From assembly GCF_004193775.1 (NCBI RefSeq), contig NC_041019.1, forward strand, positions 34,286,827 through 34,350,826: a stretch of DNA of 64,000 nt, in the 5' to 3' direction. Below the pieces are notes generated by a model. It was not told where the DNA came from and made no database searches. It was given only the letters and a program-made list of their open reading frames with translations. The DNA is from Glycine soja. Its lineage: Eukaryota; Streptophyta; Magnoliopsida; Fabales; Fabaceae. The position numbers were made by a program, and so were the translations under genes. Positions 11,668 through 24,080 of this stretch are shown piece after piece; within the stretch, counting starts at the first letter, position 1; every line of letters begins with the position of its first letter.

Positions 11668-13853
11668 CTACCACTATATTTATTCCATCGAGCACTAATC
11701 TAGCACCACTTTCAACCTGAATTAATTTATCTATTCGCTCCTTTGCCTGTGCAGTGGGTAAGATTGTGAGAATATTTAAGAAACATATAACTACAATGTA
11801 TACAAGATCAATATGGAAATGTGATGCACTTAATAGTAATTCTTAAACAATAATCTAAAGATGTGCTATTAGTTGAAGAGCCAAATACATACCTATTTGC
11901 TAATGACTGGACTAAGGTCTGCATCAGGTTCAGTTCCAACATTTACTTTAAGAGCTTTGGCATGCTCTAGAAGTTTACTTTCCCCAGAAAAATATTGTGA
12001 AGACTAAACGATGAAGTTATTATACTTAAAAGATTATAAATACATGGTTAAAAGTAAGTTTTATGAGGCCAAATAACTAAAACCAATTTCCTCACCAAGA
12101 CTGCATCACAAACAAATCCAAATACTTGGAACAGTCACCAGAATTATCAAAAGGATGGAAAGAATTAATCATTCTTGCTAATTTGCACAGCAGTATGAAT
12201 GTGCAAAAAATGTGATTAAATTTTGGAGATGTTGAATTATGTCTTGGGAAAGGAAGAATGGTGATTCAGTTTGGCGCACACCAAAGACATCCAGATCATT
12301 TTGGAACAAGCACTAGAGGAAGAGCATAAAATTGCTTCACGCATAAGATGACACCACAAAAATCATAATAAAACTAATTGAATAAGAACTTGATAGAGAA
12401 GGATACCATAGTTTTGAGCCCCCAACAAAACAACACTACTGAGAGCCATGCACCTTTGACCAGCAGCACCAAAACTTGCAGCAACTAAAGCATTTACAGT
12501 AGCATTGCCACTTGCATTAGGCATTACAACCACATGATTTTTGGCCCCCATATTAGCCTGAAAACTTGAATACATGATGCAATTAATTACCAAATGCCAA
12601 ATAAGCCCATGAGTTCCTTTACTTGGAAAGTTTTTCAAGAAACAAGTGAACAAGTGAAGAACAAAAGTTTAATTAGAAAAGATTATAGCATACATGGGTT
12701 CCATGAACTATATTTAAGACACCATTAGGCAAACCAGCTTCCATTGCCAATTCTGCAAGCATTACAGAAGCACCTGGAAAAATGCCAAAGTTATGATATC
12801 CAATTCTTTCTGCCATAAGTTGCATGTAACCAAAAATGATGAATCATGAAAGTGGACAACATACTGTATATTTCTGAGTTCTGCCAGTTAAGTTTGTTAT
12901 TACCATAGAAGCATGCTGCACGTACCATTACATGGATGGGGAAGAAAAACTCAAGGGTGGACAATAATATTTAGTATTTCATTACTTGATGGATAAATAA
13001 GAACACATTTATCAGTCATCACAAAAGCAAAATTAATATAGACTTCTCAAACTGTAAGATCTGACATTCTTCCTAATATTATCTATTCAGAAATTAAATT
13101 TAATAAGATGATCCATGTGAGGCAGAAACATGGACACAATCAAAAAGGCAAGACTTTACTTGGGTGGCACTAGCTTCCTTTCTTGCTAAAGTATCACTTG
13201 CAAAATGCAAACTTAAAGTAACTCGTCCTTAATTAGTTTAAATGGATTTACATTGCAAAAAGAGCAAGTGCAGGCAGGGTTCAAAGCAGTTGAGGGGTAC
13301 TTATCTATTATTTTAAATTATAAAATGAACATTAGTGAAGATATTGTTCCTACAAATATTCTACGAAAAATTCCTTAGTGAAGATCAAAGCTAAAAAAGT
13401 ATTTGAATGTAACAAGAAAGGAAGGTTGAAAAAAATTTAAATGTCAAGAACATTAATTTTGGAAACAATTGCATAGCAAAATAACCACCAAAAAAGTTGG
13501 AAACAACTTACCCACAAGGGAATCATTGCAGGAAAATTGAATGGACAAATACCAGCACATACACCAAGTGGCTCTCTAATGTTGTAAGTATCAATTCCAC
13601 TTGATACATTGGAAAAATATTCTCCCATTTGTAGAGTTTCCATCCCACAAGCATGTTCCACCACCTCTAAATGACATAAATCAAAATGTTCAGAGAAGCT
13701 CATCACCAAAATTATGAGCTCAAATCAATATTTCATTTCAAAAGCTTCTCAAGCAACATACTAGAAACACCAATCTAAACCATGGAATACATCTCCTTGT
13801 ACATCCTTTAATGTCTTTCCTTGTTTAGTGGTCACATTCAGTGCAAGTTTATC
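11668..13853 (-). pseudogene. Methylmalonate-semialdehyde dehydrogenase (ALDH6-type) gene fragment
   Basis: Six exon remnants with introns retained are read on the minus strand. 13853-13774 (DKLALNVTTKQGKTLKDVQG); 13666-13512 ([16 protein letters not shown]... [19 protein letters not shown]); 12773-12694 (GASVMLAELAMEAGLPNGVL); 12557-12407 (NMGAKNHVVVMPNASGNATV then GAAGQRCMALSSVV, containing the catalytic Cys in the GQRC motif); 11985-11893 (ESKLLEHAKALKVNVGTEPD); 11746-11668 (AKERIDKL... ESGARLVLDG). The parent enzyme is mitochondrial and oxidises methylmalonate semialdehyde in valine degradation. Missing are the N terminus, the exon between VLNIVHGTH and NMGAK, one exon part, and the C terminus. 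A CAG-to-TAG type stop lies at 11893-11895, and two residues (SG) are lost at LIQVESG. Captured genomic copy, nonfunctional. Confidence 0.9.
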
Positions 13854-14072
13854 CTGAAACAGTTACAAAGTAGTCATGTGACTAAATGGCATATGTGTCA
13901 GTATGGTGTCTTGGCCTAAATTTGAGACTATATGTGGCAAAGGCATAGAACATTGTAAAATGTTTACCATATCTTTGCGTATAAGATCCTAGAACTTTAA
14001 CATAACTCGTTGGTGTTTCATGATTGTAGTTTTTCGCCATGACAGAAATGCGAAATGATGTAATACCCTGTC

Positions 14073-14217
14073 GAAGGTCTCTCATAATCTTCTCCTACCC
14101 CAGTACGACCAACATTGCCAGATAAGGATCCAAATTCCGAACCTTCCACTTGTATGTCTACCTCTTCAATCTCCTTTTGCCATCTTTCAAACTCATCAAC
14201 ATCAGGAGTAGACACTA
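14073..14217 (-). pseudogene. Fragment resembling ELF9/Tat-SF1-like splicing factor
   Basis: The frame contains DEFERWQKEIEEVDIQVEGS, then EFGSLSGNV and ERPST, an acidic linker resembling that upstream of the RRM domains in plant Tat-SF1/ELF9-type proteins. About 45 residues are preserved, after which the match ends near the RPST sequence. It is the first fragment encountered by a transcript starting inside the right end of element B. Family identification is from memory of the motif and is moderate. Confidence 0.4.
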
Positions 14218-14264
14218 CATAACAGGTTAGTCTCTAGCCTTCGCAAACAACAAGAACAACAAAT

Positions 14265-14267
14265 ACA

Positions 14268-14321
<54 letters not shown>
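14265..14321. repeat. (AAT)n microsatellite
   Basis: About 18 consecutive ATA/AAT trinucleotides lying between the captured fragment and the element's promoter-side sequence. Confidence 0.95.
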
Positions 14322-14322
<1 letters not shown>

Positions 14323-14329
14323 GAAAATC

Positions 14330-14650
14330 CTAAGTGAAAGAGAAGGAAATTCATACTAGTGGTTGAAGAATTAGGTCCCTACTAGTTAATTTGAGCCCAC
14401 AGGTCAAAAATCGAGGACAAGGGTTGCCACTCACTCCTTTCTTCAAACCACACAAACACATTTTTGAGGTTTTCACCCTTCTAGGAGACCTTCTCGGCAT
14501 CGCCCCGAAGAAGTGTCATTTGTGACGAAGAGAGAAGGATTGAGTAGGGTTTGGATTAGGGCTTAGGGTTTCTAGCAGCGAGAGACACGATTGTTGAAGA
14601 ATGTTAGTGGGCACGAGTGAGAGAGACATGTGCCTTTTAAATAAGTCAGA
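14330..14650 (-). promoter_or_regulatory. Putative 5' leader and promoter of element B
   Basis: Read on the minus strand, a TATA-like TTATTTAAAAG lies at 14634-14644, 150-190 bp inside the CACTA terminus. It is followed by a CT-rich leader with TCTCTCTC and a G/C-richer segment containing CCCTAAGCCC-like sequence. This matches the place where CACTA elements keep their single promoter. All three captured gene fragments lie downstream in sense orientation, so chimeric transcripts are possible. Promoter activity is inferred. Confidence 0.4.
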
Positions 14651-14655
14651 TGCAT

Positions 14656-14833
14656 TTTCAAAGACGATTTTTTACGAAACCGATGTAGTAATACGTTTTC
14701 AAAGACGGTTTTGAGAAAAACGTCTTTGAAAAGTTGCAATTATTTATAAAAATGTCACTACCCTTTTTTTTAAGACGATTATTGTATAATCGTCGTAGAT
14801 CTGTTGTCATCGAAAACATTTATTTTAGTAGTG
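14656..14833. repeat. Subterminal repeats and right terminus of element B
   Basis: Units TCAAAGACGATTTT, TCAAAGACGGTTTTG and their complements (AAACGTCTTTGAAAA, ATAATCGTCGT) form inverted pairs, ending in ATTTTAGTAGTG at 14833. The motif differs from the ACATCGG motif of elements A and D, so this is a separate CACTA family. Confidence 0.7.
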
Positions 14834-15599
14834 TGCTATGGTCTATATGGAAAAGCAAAAAGTTGTATAGTAGATAATAAAAAAAGGAATACAAATTATA
14901 AGCAAATTTACAATTCCAATTTTATCCTTGTTTTAGGATAAATATCAACTTTACACATCATGAACACATAGCACATATATGACAAAGGACTTAAAGATCA
15001 TAAATCAGGTATAAATTTAAGCAATCGATTGAAGCAAGAAGTGCCCTAGTGGCAAATCGGCTTTGGACAAGTCTGATGTAACCTTGAGAATAGGATATTT
15101 AACAAAAATACTTGTGATAACACCACGTAGGCAAATACTATAAATAAGCATTATGTAATCACAAATAGGGATGACACAACATAATTCAACACTACGAGAC
15201 TTCAAAGATATCTTTCTCCCTCTCTAAATTCTCTCTATGATTGTCTCATTTTCTCCAAACCTATTTCAGGTTGCACAAGTCAAATCACAGTCCGTGTTCT
15301 ACACCATAACAATCCTTATGTCTGTATTTTATGTTAGAGTTTTAACAATTGTTTATAAGTTTTATGTTGGAAACATCTTATATGACAGTGAGAGGCATAA
15401 ATCTAGATCTTATAATTGGAAAGGGAGGGTAAAGATTTAATATAAAAAAGTCACAAGACTTTTTAAATGGTCACATAACATTAATTAAATCTTGAATCCA
15501 AGAGGAATAAAAATATTGTTGGAGTCTTGCACACCACAAGTTCACCGGGTTATATTTGAAAAACCACTTAATCACATTTTTATTGTATGCTTTTGTGTG
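14834..15599. other. AT-rich intergenic sequence
   Basis: No gene recognised. A TATAAATA-like box near 15139 followed by CT-rich sequence (15208-15240) looks like a decayed promoter or LTR edge, but nothing around it confirms this. Confidence 0.35.
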
Positions 15600-15868
15600 T
15601 GTTTGGATGGAGGTTGATAAAATTGATTTTAAATAAAATTAATTTTGAAGTGATGTGATTTATATTTGAATTTTGTATTATAAAATCAAGTTAGAAGTAA
15701 AATTCAGTACAAATTTTTTGATCCAATACAAAAGTTACTCAAAGTTGCTTCAACTCAGAAATAATTCTAAATTCTTCTCTAACGTGAAACCAAACATATG
15801 AAAATGTATCTAAAATCAATTTTAAACTCAAAATCAATTCTTTAACTCCAAACCAAACACATACTTCA
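15597..15868. mobile_element. Fold-back / MITE-like element
   Basis: The ends TGTGTTTGGATGG and CCAAACACAT are inverted repeats sharing TGTGTTTGG. The arms continue as imperfect complements (ATTGATTTTAAATAAAATTA near 15621 against TAAAATCAATTTTAAACTCA near 15810). The roughly 270-bp unit could fold into a long hairpin, the form of many plant MITEs. No clear target duplication was identified, so the superfamily is not assigned. Confidence 0.6.
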
Positions 15869-18800
15869 TGTCTCACTTTCATCGCAGTTTTGTGAAGAAA
15901 TTTGCAAACATGGACCCTACCATAATCATACACATCCCATGTAACTTTGAACTCAACCGAACAAGTGAAAGTCTGTATTTCATCCTCTTTCCTCGTTGGA
16001 GTTAATTTCTTTCCTTTTCTTTGTTAGGAAACGAACACAGCCTTAAAGATGTTATAGGAAAAAAAGGTTAATAAGGTGATCTATCGAAATTCAATATTCA
16101 ATTAGATGCCTTCTATAAATACCTTTATAATATATTTATTGTAAATACCTTATATAAAGATCAGTATAGTCTTTAAGGCTATCAATCTCTACATTTATTG
16201 AGATATACTACGATGATTTTTAATTATTTCGTGATCTTAATTATTTTTGCAGAAAGAGGGGAGTTTTATAAGACTTGTATGAAAGAACATTTGGGTTACA
16301 AGTATCGATCACAGCAAATATATATGTAAATCATTAGATGTAATAATACATTTGAAAAAGAATCAAACTCTAGGTGAGGTCTTAATGATAAGAAAATAAG
16401 ATGTGCATCTCGCAGGTTACCACTACACAAACCCGAGTGAAAGACCCACTCATAAATGTGTGAAAGTGAGTGAAATGTATGAAGGCAACAAATGCTAAAC
16501 TACCCAACCTGCAAAACAAACAACATGCATAATAACAACCGATATTCTAGCTAGCCTATGGTTAAGCATATAAAACATATTTACAAACACCAACACATAT
16601 GATGAAATAAAACTGTTCACAACAAAAAAAAAAGGCCGGTTAGATAAATAGAATAAAAGTTATAAATTTACTTAACTAATTATGAGTAATACAAATACCA
16701 GTGCAAAAAGTACCAAGATTGTGAAGAAGGATTAGTATACTTATACATCAATTGTTCATATTATAAAACATTTGAAAGTTGTCAAGGATTGAACATAATT
16801 TCTATGGGTGGAACACACCAAGAAAAAAAAATTGTGTCATTTCTCTCCTCCTCTCTCTACTTTGATTATATTTTATCTATGCTAATCTAATAGGAAAAGA
16901 GTTGAGCTTATGTCAAAGTTTTTTTTTTTCAACTATATACCAAGGCCTCTTGTAAATTTGTTTTTGTCCTTCACAAACTCTTGAGACAAAGTATTGTTCT
17001 GCCATTTACAAAACCTCGTTTAATTTACAATTACAAATTGAGTTTTAAAGTGTTGTTTTGCCCAAATTATTTATGAAATGTTTTTTAAAGTACAATTCTA
17101 CCCCTTTTCTTAAATTTTATATTTATTTTTACATTATATTTTCCTTTTCTTTATAACACATATTTTCATCATTTCGCATTTACTTTTTATTTTTAAGATT
17201 CTAAAATTACTATATCTCGTATTTTTTCCGTTAATATATCTTTATTTTTCTTTGAATTTCATCTTTCTCACATTAGTTTCTATCAATTTTTTCTTATTAT
17301 ATTAAAAATTTATTTTTCATCGCAAATCATTACTTTCAAATTAAAGCAACTCTTTAGTCAATTTATAAATCTACCCTGTTTTCTCTAAAAGCTTAAGTGA
17401 TAGTATTTTTTTTTTACTTATTTGTTTGAAATAATTAAGCATATATTTGTTATATAAATTTATGTTTTTTTTAAATAAATTGCTTAAATTAACATAATTT
17501 TCAGTGAAAAATTAAAAATATTAACACAATAAACGAAACTTTTATTAACTATATGCATGAAAGTTTTTATTTTCTGTCATTCACATAAGTTTTTGGATCC
17601 AAAGCTGTTAAAAAGTCTAAAATCGACTCAATATACACTTAATTAATCACAATATCGCAAGACTTGTTACGCTGTGAGTGTTTGACCTCTCACTTTCACA
17701 CGGAGCATTTTTTGGTTTATTTTACAATTTACAGAAAGCATCTTAAGACTTAAATGGAATATGCACACTTTTAATAATAAAATAAAAAAATTGACTAAGC
17801 GGCAGGCACACAGATTTTTAAGCAGAAGCAGGACGTCGTTTACAAAAATAATGCACAAAAACGTAGAATCAAAGTTGCATCGAAACGCGAGCTGCTTAAA
17901 CAAAATTTGACTCTTGCAAGGAATTTCCGACGATTATATACTATTATTTTATAGTGTATTTGAGAAAAAAAAGTTATTTCATATTTTTACACTCTAATTC
18001 AATCACTATTTCTTTTATTTATATATATATATATAATAAGTTTATTAACTTTTATAATTATTATCTTAAAAATTATTTTAACGATTATTTCTTTTGACTT
18101 TTCAAATCTATTTATAATCAATATAAATTAATATATTATACATTTATGAGTTAATCTCAAGAAGTTAAAAATATTGATATTTTTTTAATTCTTACAAAAA
18201 AATAAATTTATGATCACTGTTCTGAAAAATTAATTTAAAAAATTATGTTCTAAAAAATAGTAGTATCTCACTAATTAATACAAAATTATTTACAAGTATG
18301 TATATGATTTCTTTTACATTATATGATTTCTAAATTATTTACGAGTATGATAAAGAAATAAATTTATGATCAATTACTTATTAACTGCATTAAAAGCAAA
18401 GACATTTAAAATTATTTAACAGTATGATAAGGAAATTAATTGATTGGCTGAAAAAGTAATTTTGAAATTTTATGTTGAAAAAATAAATACATTGATTTAT
18501 TACGAATTGTTATATTTAAAATTAAACTATTCATCTCATGGTTATAAATAGTTTATATTTATTATTTACTATATTTAAAATTGAATATTTCAAATTAAAA
18601 GATTTATATTTCATTATTTTATTCTGCAATTACGAATATTTAAATGCTTAATTTAGTATTTTTAACAGTTACAAGTAATAATATTGAAAGATCCTTTTTG
18701 TAGTAATTGATATTTAATAATTTTATTAATAATCAAATAATTATTAAAATTTCTGAAATCTCATTATTCAATGGTGTACACATTTTTTGAATATGGCACG

Positions 18801-21800
18801 TTAAATATGGCCCAAAATTTCTTAATTATGAAATATTGCACATTAACTTGATTTTTTAAAATTTATTTACGTTATTTAGAAGAAGAAAACAAATTACACG
18901 TTAACTATATTAAAATAGTAACTATGAGTATAGATTAAAATAAAAATTATAACTGGTCATTGAGATATTCTATTTCAACTAAGTTATTTTTTCATTAAAA
19001 AATCCACTCTTTATTACTGAGCCATGGTATTTGTTTAGAAAAAAATAATATTGATCTTTTATAATTATCATTTATCTAAATTATTGTTTCGTTTATTTTT
19101 CCAATAATATATTATTTAAATTGCATGCAGTAATCATTGAACAAAAAGAAAATTGTGTATGTAGACTAGGAAGAAACAATTTATTAAATCAAGGAAATTT
19201 ACACTTAGCAAGGGAAGAAACAATTTAGTTAAAACTACATTATCATTTAAATTATGAGAGTAAAATTATTTTTTAATTTATTATTATCATAAACAATATA
19301 AATTGAATTTTAATTTATTGAATATGTTATGGAATGAATTTTTTTTATGAAATGAAGCATTGTGCATGGTTTATTATAAAAATTTATATTAGCTTGCAAA
19401 TTTCAAAAATAAGCATTTTCATTAAGTATTTAAATTGTTTATGCATTTTAAAACTTAATTTTTAAATCAAACTCTTGGAATGAACATTTATTAAATCAAA
19501 TAAAAAAATTCACACTTAATCCACGGAGGAACAATTTACTTAAAACTGTATTAATATTTAAATTATTACAGCAAAATTATATTTTTAATTTATTGTTATT
19601 ATAATTTAACATCAAAATAAATTTTCTTATTTACTAAAATGAGACTACTTAACTAATTTATTAAATACGTTATTTTATCCAACATAAGATTAATATTTTC
19701 TTATAAAATGAAGTAGGAAAATTTACGAAAGTATGAACTTAATGCATGATTTAATGTACAATTTTATTTTTATTATTTATGAAATTTTAGTTTGAAATAA
19801 TCATAATAAATTATTAAGTTATATTTAATCCATAATCTATTAATCATTAATTTTGAAATTAAAATCAATTAATGTCTTAAAATGCAGTAAAAAATGAATT
19901 TTATCTATGATAATAATTTTTCTTTAGTATTTATGACAGATTGTATTTGAGTTGGAGTAAATTATGGGATGAATAACATTTTAAAAAGTTTTTCGAAAAA
20001 TGTGTGACTGAGAACAAAATACATTAAAAAGTTTCCGTGTTGATTTGTGGAATCATTCATTGATTATGAAAGCAACTTAATTGATTTCTGAGATCTAAGA
20101 AAGGGATACCTAAAAAAAAATTTAACTGATAGAGGATCTACGAAAAAAATTTAACTGAGAGAAAATTTTAATCAGTAAAAATATTAACTAAAGTGTCATC
20201 ATGTATGAAGTACTATAGAGGACAAGTCATTGAAAAGACAAAAATCAGACGTGCTTACAATTAATGCCTCAAAACTGCGTTAGATGCAATGTGGCCGCTA
20301 AAACCCCCACGGCTAATTTTGCTAGCATTGGCTTTTGAAGTTGGACGCTAGTAGACTCAGCTTAGCTCACATGTAAGCCATCACAATTAGAATTGGACAC
20401 TCCTTGGATAATTTTGGATAATTTTTTATTCGTTTACTACATCTGTTTAGCCGTCACAAATAGTTTTGATTCTTATATTTTTCGATTAATGAATTTAATC
20501 TTTCAATTTTAGAAAATATATGCATTTAGTCCTTCATTTAACTTTGTGACAATTATAAACCATCACTAATATTAATTAAATTTAAACACAAGAAGGAATT
20601 AAGTTCACATATTTTTAAAAGTTAAACGACTAAATTCATCAATTTAAAAGTATATAAACTAAAACAAAATTTTAAAGTAACCAGAAACATATTTTTCCAT
20701 GGTGAACAAACTTCAGGTCATTTTTTCTCCTCTGTGTGACTGTTAACATCATCAACAACTAGCTTTGATCAATCCCTATTATATATTCTAGGACTTTAAG
20801 AGCAGAATAGGCATTGAGTAAAGTTAAAGTTGATGATTTGAAATATCATTTCATATATTAAAGTCCAAAATTTGATAATACGATGCTTAAAATTAGTTAT
20901 CATCAATTAATTACATTAGAATGGTTTTTTTTTATGAAATTATTTTTATAGCTGAAAGTCATGAAACTAATCAATTAGATGAAGAGATCAAGATGATATT
21001 AATTTATTAATCATATTAGAGGATTAATTATTTCTATTTTAAAAAATGAGTAGGATGTAATTTATGAATTAAGAAAGTTATTTTTTTCATCTCATAGAAT
21101 CATGTTTCATGAAAATTATATTTCTTGAAAATTATGTTTCCTAGAAATTCATAAATATATTTGGTATCTCTAAGATATTTTTTCGAATAAGAGAAATAAA
21201 ATAAAAACATTTTTCCATCATGGAAACATTGGATTTTCACTCCTTACATGGAATTTTTAGTGAAAAACTTATAAAAAATATTTCCCAGAAATGTTAGATT
21301 CAAGGAAATGATTTTTAAAATATTTATATCAATCATTAAAAAAATAACATTTCTAATCTAAGATTGATTTCAGGGAAACTTTTAAAGAATTTCCTATCAA
21401 GCACCCCTAGCGTAATTACCTCTAAACTTATATGGTTATTAGTGTAATGATTTATCATAAGTAATAGTCATAAAAAAAAATGTACATCTTAATCCCCTCT
21501 GTTAACTTAATTTGTTAAGGATCCATTCTTGATTCCGAATGTTTCCAAATAAAGAATTTTTTTTTCATATTATTATATTGAATATTGTTCATCATATCCA
21601 TATGCGTCTCAAGTTATTATTACTCGTGTTTCCCCCCAACTTCCAGCTTCCAGCTTTCAGGTTGAGTTTTTCAGGCATAAATTAACGAGGCAAGATTTTT
21701 TATTCCATCTTTTGTTCGTTGGGTTAGGTAATTATAATGCTTTTCAGTTGACTAAAAGAAAATAAAATAGTAAAAAAGATATGGAATCAAATTGTTGGTA

Positions 21801-24020
21801 GCACCATTGGAATCATGAATTGAACCAATTTGTAAGGACAAAATAAGGAACAGCAAGTAGGAAAGACCCAACTTGTAAGAGAGACAAAAGAAAGTATCAT
21901 AGGATTCACATGCAGAATCAATCATGATTCAAGTAATTGTTAATCCAAGTTGATGTTAATTATGAGGAGGACTTTAGGCTCTTTATCAGTTAGTTATTCC
22001 CTAGGTGAATAAATTAGTTCATTTATGGATGAGAATAAGAGTTATACCACCATCCCATATATAGCATGTTTTCACCAAAAGTAAAATTTCGTGTTTCTTT
22101 TAAATAATCTTTTAATTGTTTCAAAGTAACTAAAAAGAATTTTTTTAATAAAAAAGAATTTAGTTCAGATGTAAAATATTTATCCAAAAGTTTTCATAAT
22201 TCAATTATGTATGATGAAATCATTAAAAGTTTGACTTTTTCAAATTCTATCTTTAATTCATTATAGACTCAAGAAATAATAAAAAAATATCTACAAAGTA
22301 GATTATATTTAATTCGTTCTCAATAGTCACTAGATGATCATCTTAGGATGATCTTTTTGTTGATGAACACTTCTATTATACTTAGTAATCTTTTAAGGAT
22401 GGAAACCTATTATGTAGCATCTACATTGAGAATTCAAGTATTATATACATTGTATAAATTTTTTTATACAATCATTCAATTATAATTCATCATATGTGAT
22501 AAATTTATTTATTTTTAAAGTAATTATTTTAAAGTAATTTAAATGATTCATTATTAAAAAATAACATAAAATTGTTTTACACTGTTCATTAAACTCTTTA
22601 TTAGTTAGTTGAGTTGAATACAAGTTCATTAATTTTATTTTTATTTAAAACTCAATTGAAAATAAATAAGAAAAGAAGAACTCGTGCCTTAGTAGCGGTT
22701 GTTTGTGGGATTACTTTTCATTGTCTGAAAGGTTAACTACCTAATAAACAAAGTACATTAAGAAATGCAATGCACTAGTTTCGAGGTCAAATTACCTAAT
22801 TAATATATGAAGGTGTTACCTACTGCTGAAAACAGCCATGTCATTATGAACAGGGCTTATTTACAAGCAACTAACATCTAGTTTGGAAATTAAAGAATCT
22901 TAAAGGACACTCTCTCTTTTAAGAAAAATATCTTGTTCATTCTACCGAGATGGTAAACGAACTTTAATTTAATTACAATGAGAAGCTCAAGCATTCATAA
23001 ACAGTTGCGGATCATCTCGATTTTGGAGAAAACTCAAACTGATTTTCATATTAAATTAATTTAACATTGTTTCTAGACAAAGGCCTGAAGCCTTAAAAAA
23101 AAAAGTTCTTAAGTATATTCACGAAGAAGAAATCTCTTTTATTATGAAGTATTGAATTGATATATATTATATTAGTATTAAACAAAAGATAATATGCACG
23201 TAAATAAAATAGTATACATTTTAAGATGCAAAGTCAAACCACTAAGAAATTAACTCCTCTAAAATAAAAAATACTTCGGAAAGTAAAAACGAAAATATAA
23301 TTATTAATTAAAAATTTAAATAATTACATAATTTATTACATCTGTATATATATTTTATTTCAATTATAAACATTAATTTTTCAGGAGTTATTAAAATTTT
23401 TGTAACACCTTATAATTGACGTCTCGAAAACCTACATTCTATAATATTTTACTTAAATAACTCATGAAAAACACGTTCTCCCTAAGTATAAAAATAATAA
23501 CATCTATTGTCTGTTACTAGTTAAAAGTACAAATCATTCAACAGTAATATTTGTGTAAAAACCAAAACAAGAAAAGAGTTGCTGAGAATGACATAAGTTA
23601 GTTTACTTATTGAAATATAATTCCACACTTGACCTTCTCTAGCATTATATAAACTATTTTTACTTCATATATGTAAAATATGTCTAAGTTATCCAATTTA
23701 TATGTAATTTGGATAAATTCCTTTTGAGAGAAACAAAAGAATATATTTAAAAGTGATCAAAGTATGAGATAAAATTTTAGAAGTTGAATGCGCTATCAAA
23801 GGAATTTATTTCAATAGAAATTGACGGTTTCGATGACTTCATTAATGCATGTGAGATTGGAAAGCACTCAGAAGCAAGACAAATTGGAAGTGCTGATTTT
23901 GATAACTAATTCATGCACGTGAGATTGGAAAGCATAGGAGAGTAAACTATTTTTCAACAAATCGAAATACAAATTGACACGGTTGCGAAAAAGTTATACG
24001 AAGACAATTACTAGTATCAA
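15869..24020. other. Long AT-rich intergenic region
   Basis: About 8 kb with no supportable coding region or RNA gene. The open frame at 17667-17903 has no family features. Two similar direct copies of roughly 130 bp lie near 19166-19300 and 19487-19625 (shared TTATTAAATCAA and AAAACT-TAT-ATTTAAATTAT). A short GAGATTGGAAAGCA duplication occurs near 23855-23935. It is probably decayed transposon and intergenic DNA. Confidence 0.5.
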
Positions 24021-24022
24021 AT

Positions 24023-24075
<53 letters not shown>
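24023..24075. repeat. (AT)n microsatellite
   Basis: About 26 uninterrupted AT dinucleotides. Confidence 0.95.

Positions 24076-24079
<4 letters not shown>

Positions 24080-24080
<1 letters not shown>

Larger units (their letters stand above)
10209..14833 (-). mobile_element. Pack-CACTA element B carrying three host-gene fragments
   Basis: The right terminus ends TTTTAGTAGTG at 14833 (inverse CACTACTAAAA), preceded by subterminal units of a different family (AAGACGATTTT / AAGACGGTTTTG) between 14656 and 14790. Inside are fragments of three unrelated host genes, all on the minus strand and therefore sense relative to a promoter-like region just inside the right end. No transposase is present. 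No matching left terminus is seen between element A's end (10208) and the first fragment, so the left limit shown is only where A ends. It may be truncated, or A may have inserted into or beside it. Confidence 0.6.

Noticed and set aside
15139..15300. TATAAATA box and leader as a cellular promoter
   Set aside because: No downstream coding region can be supported.
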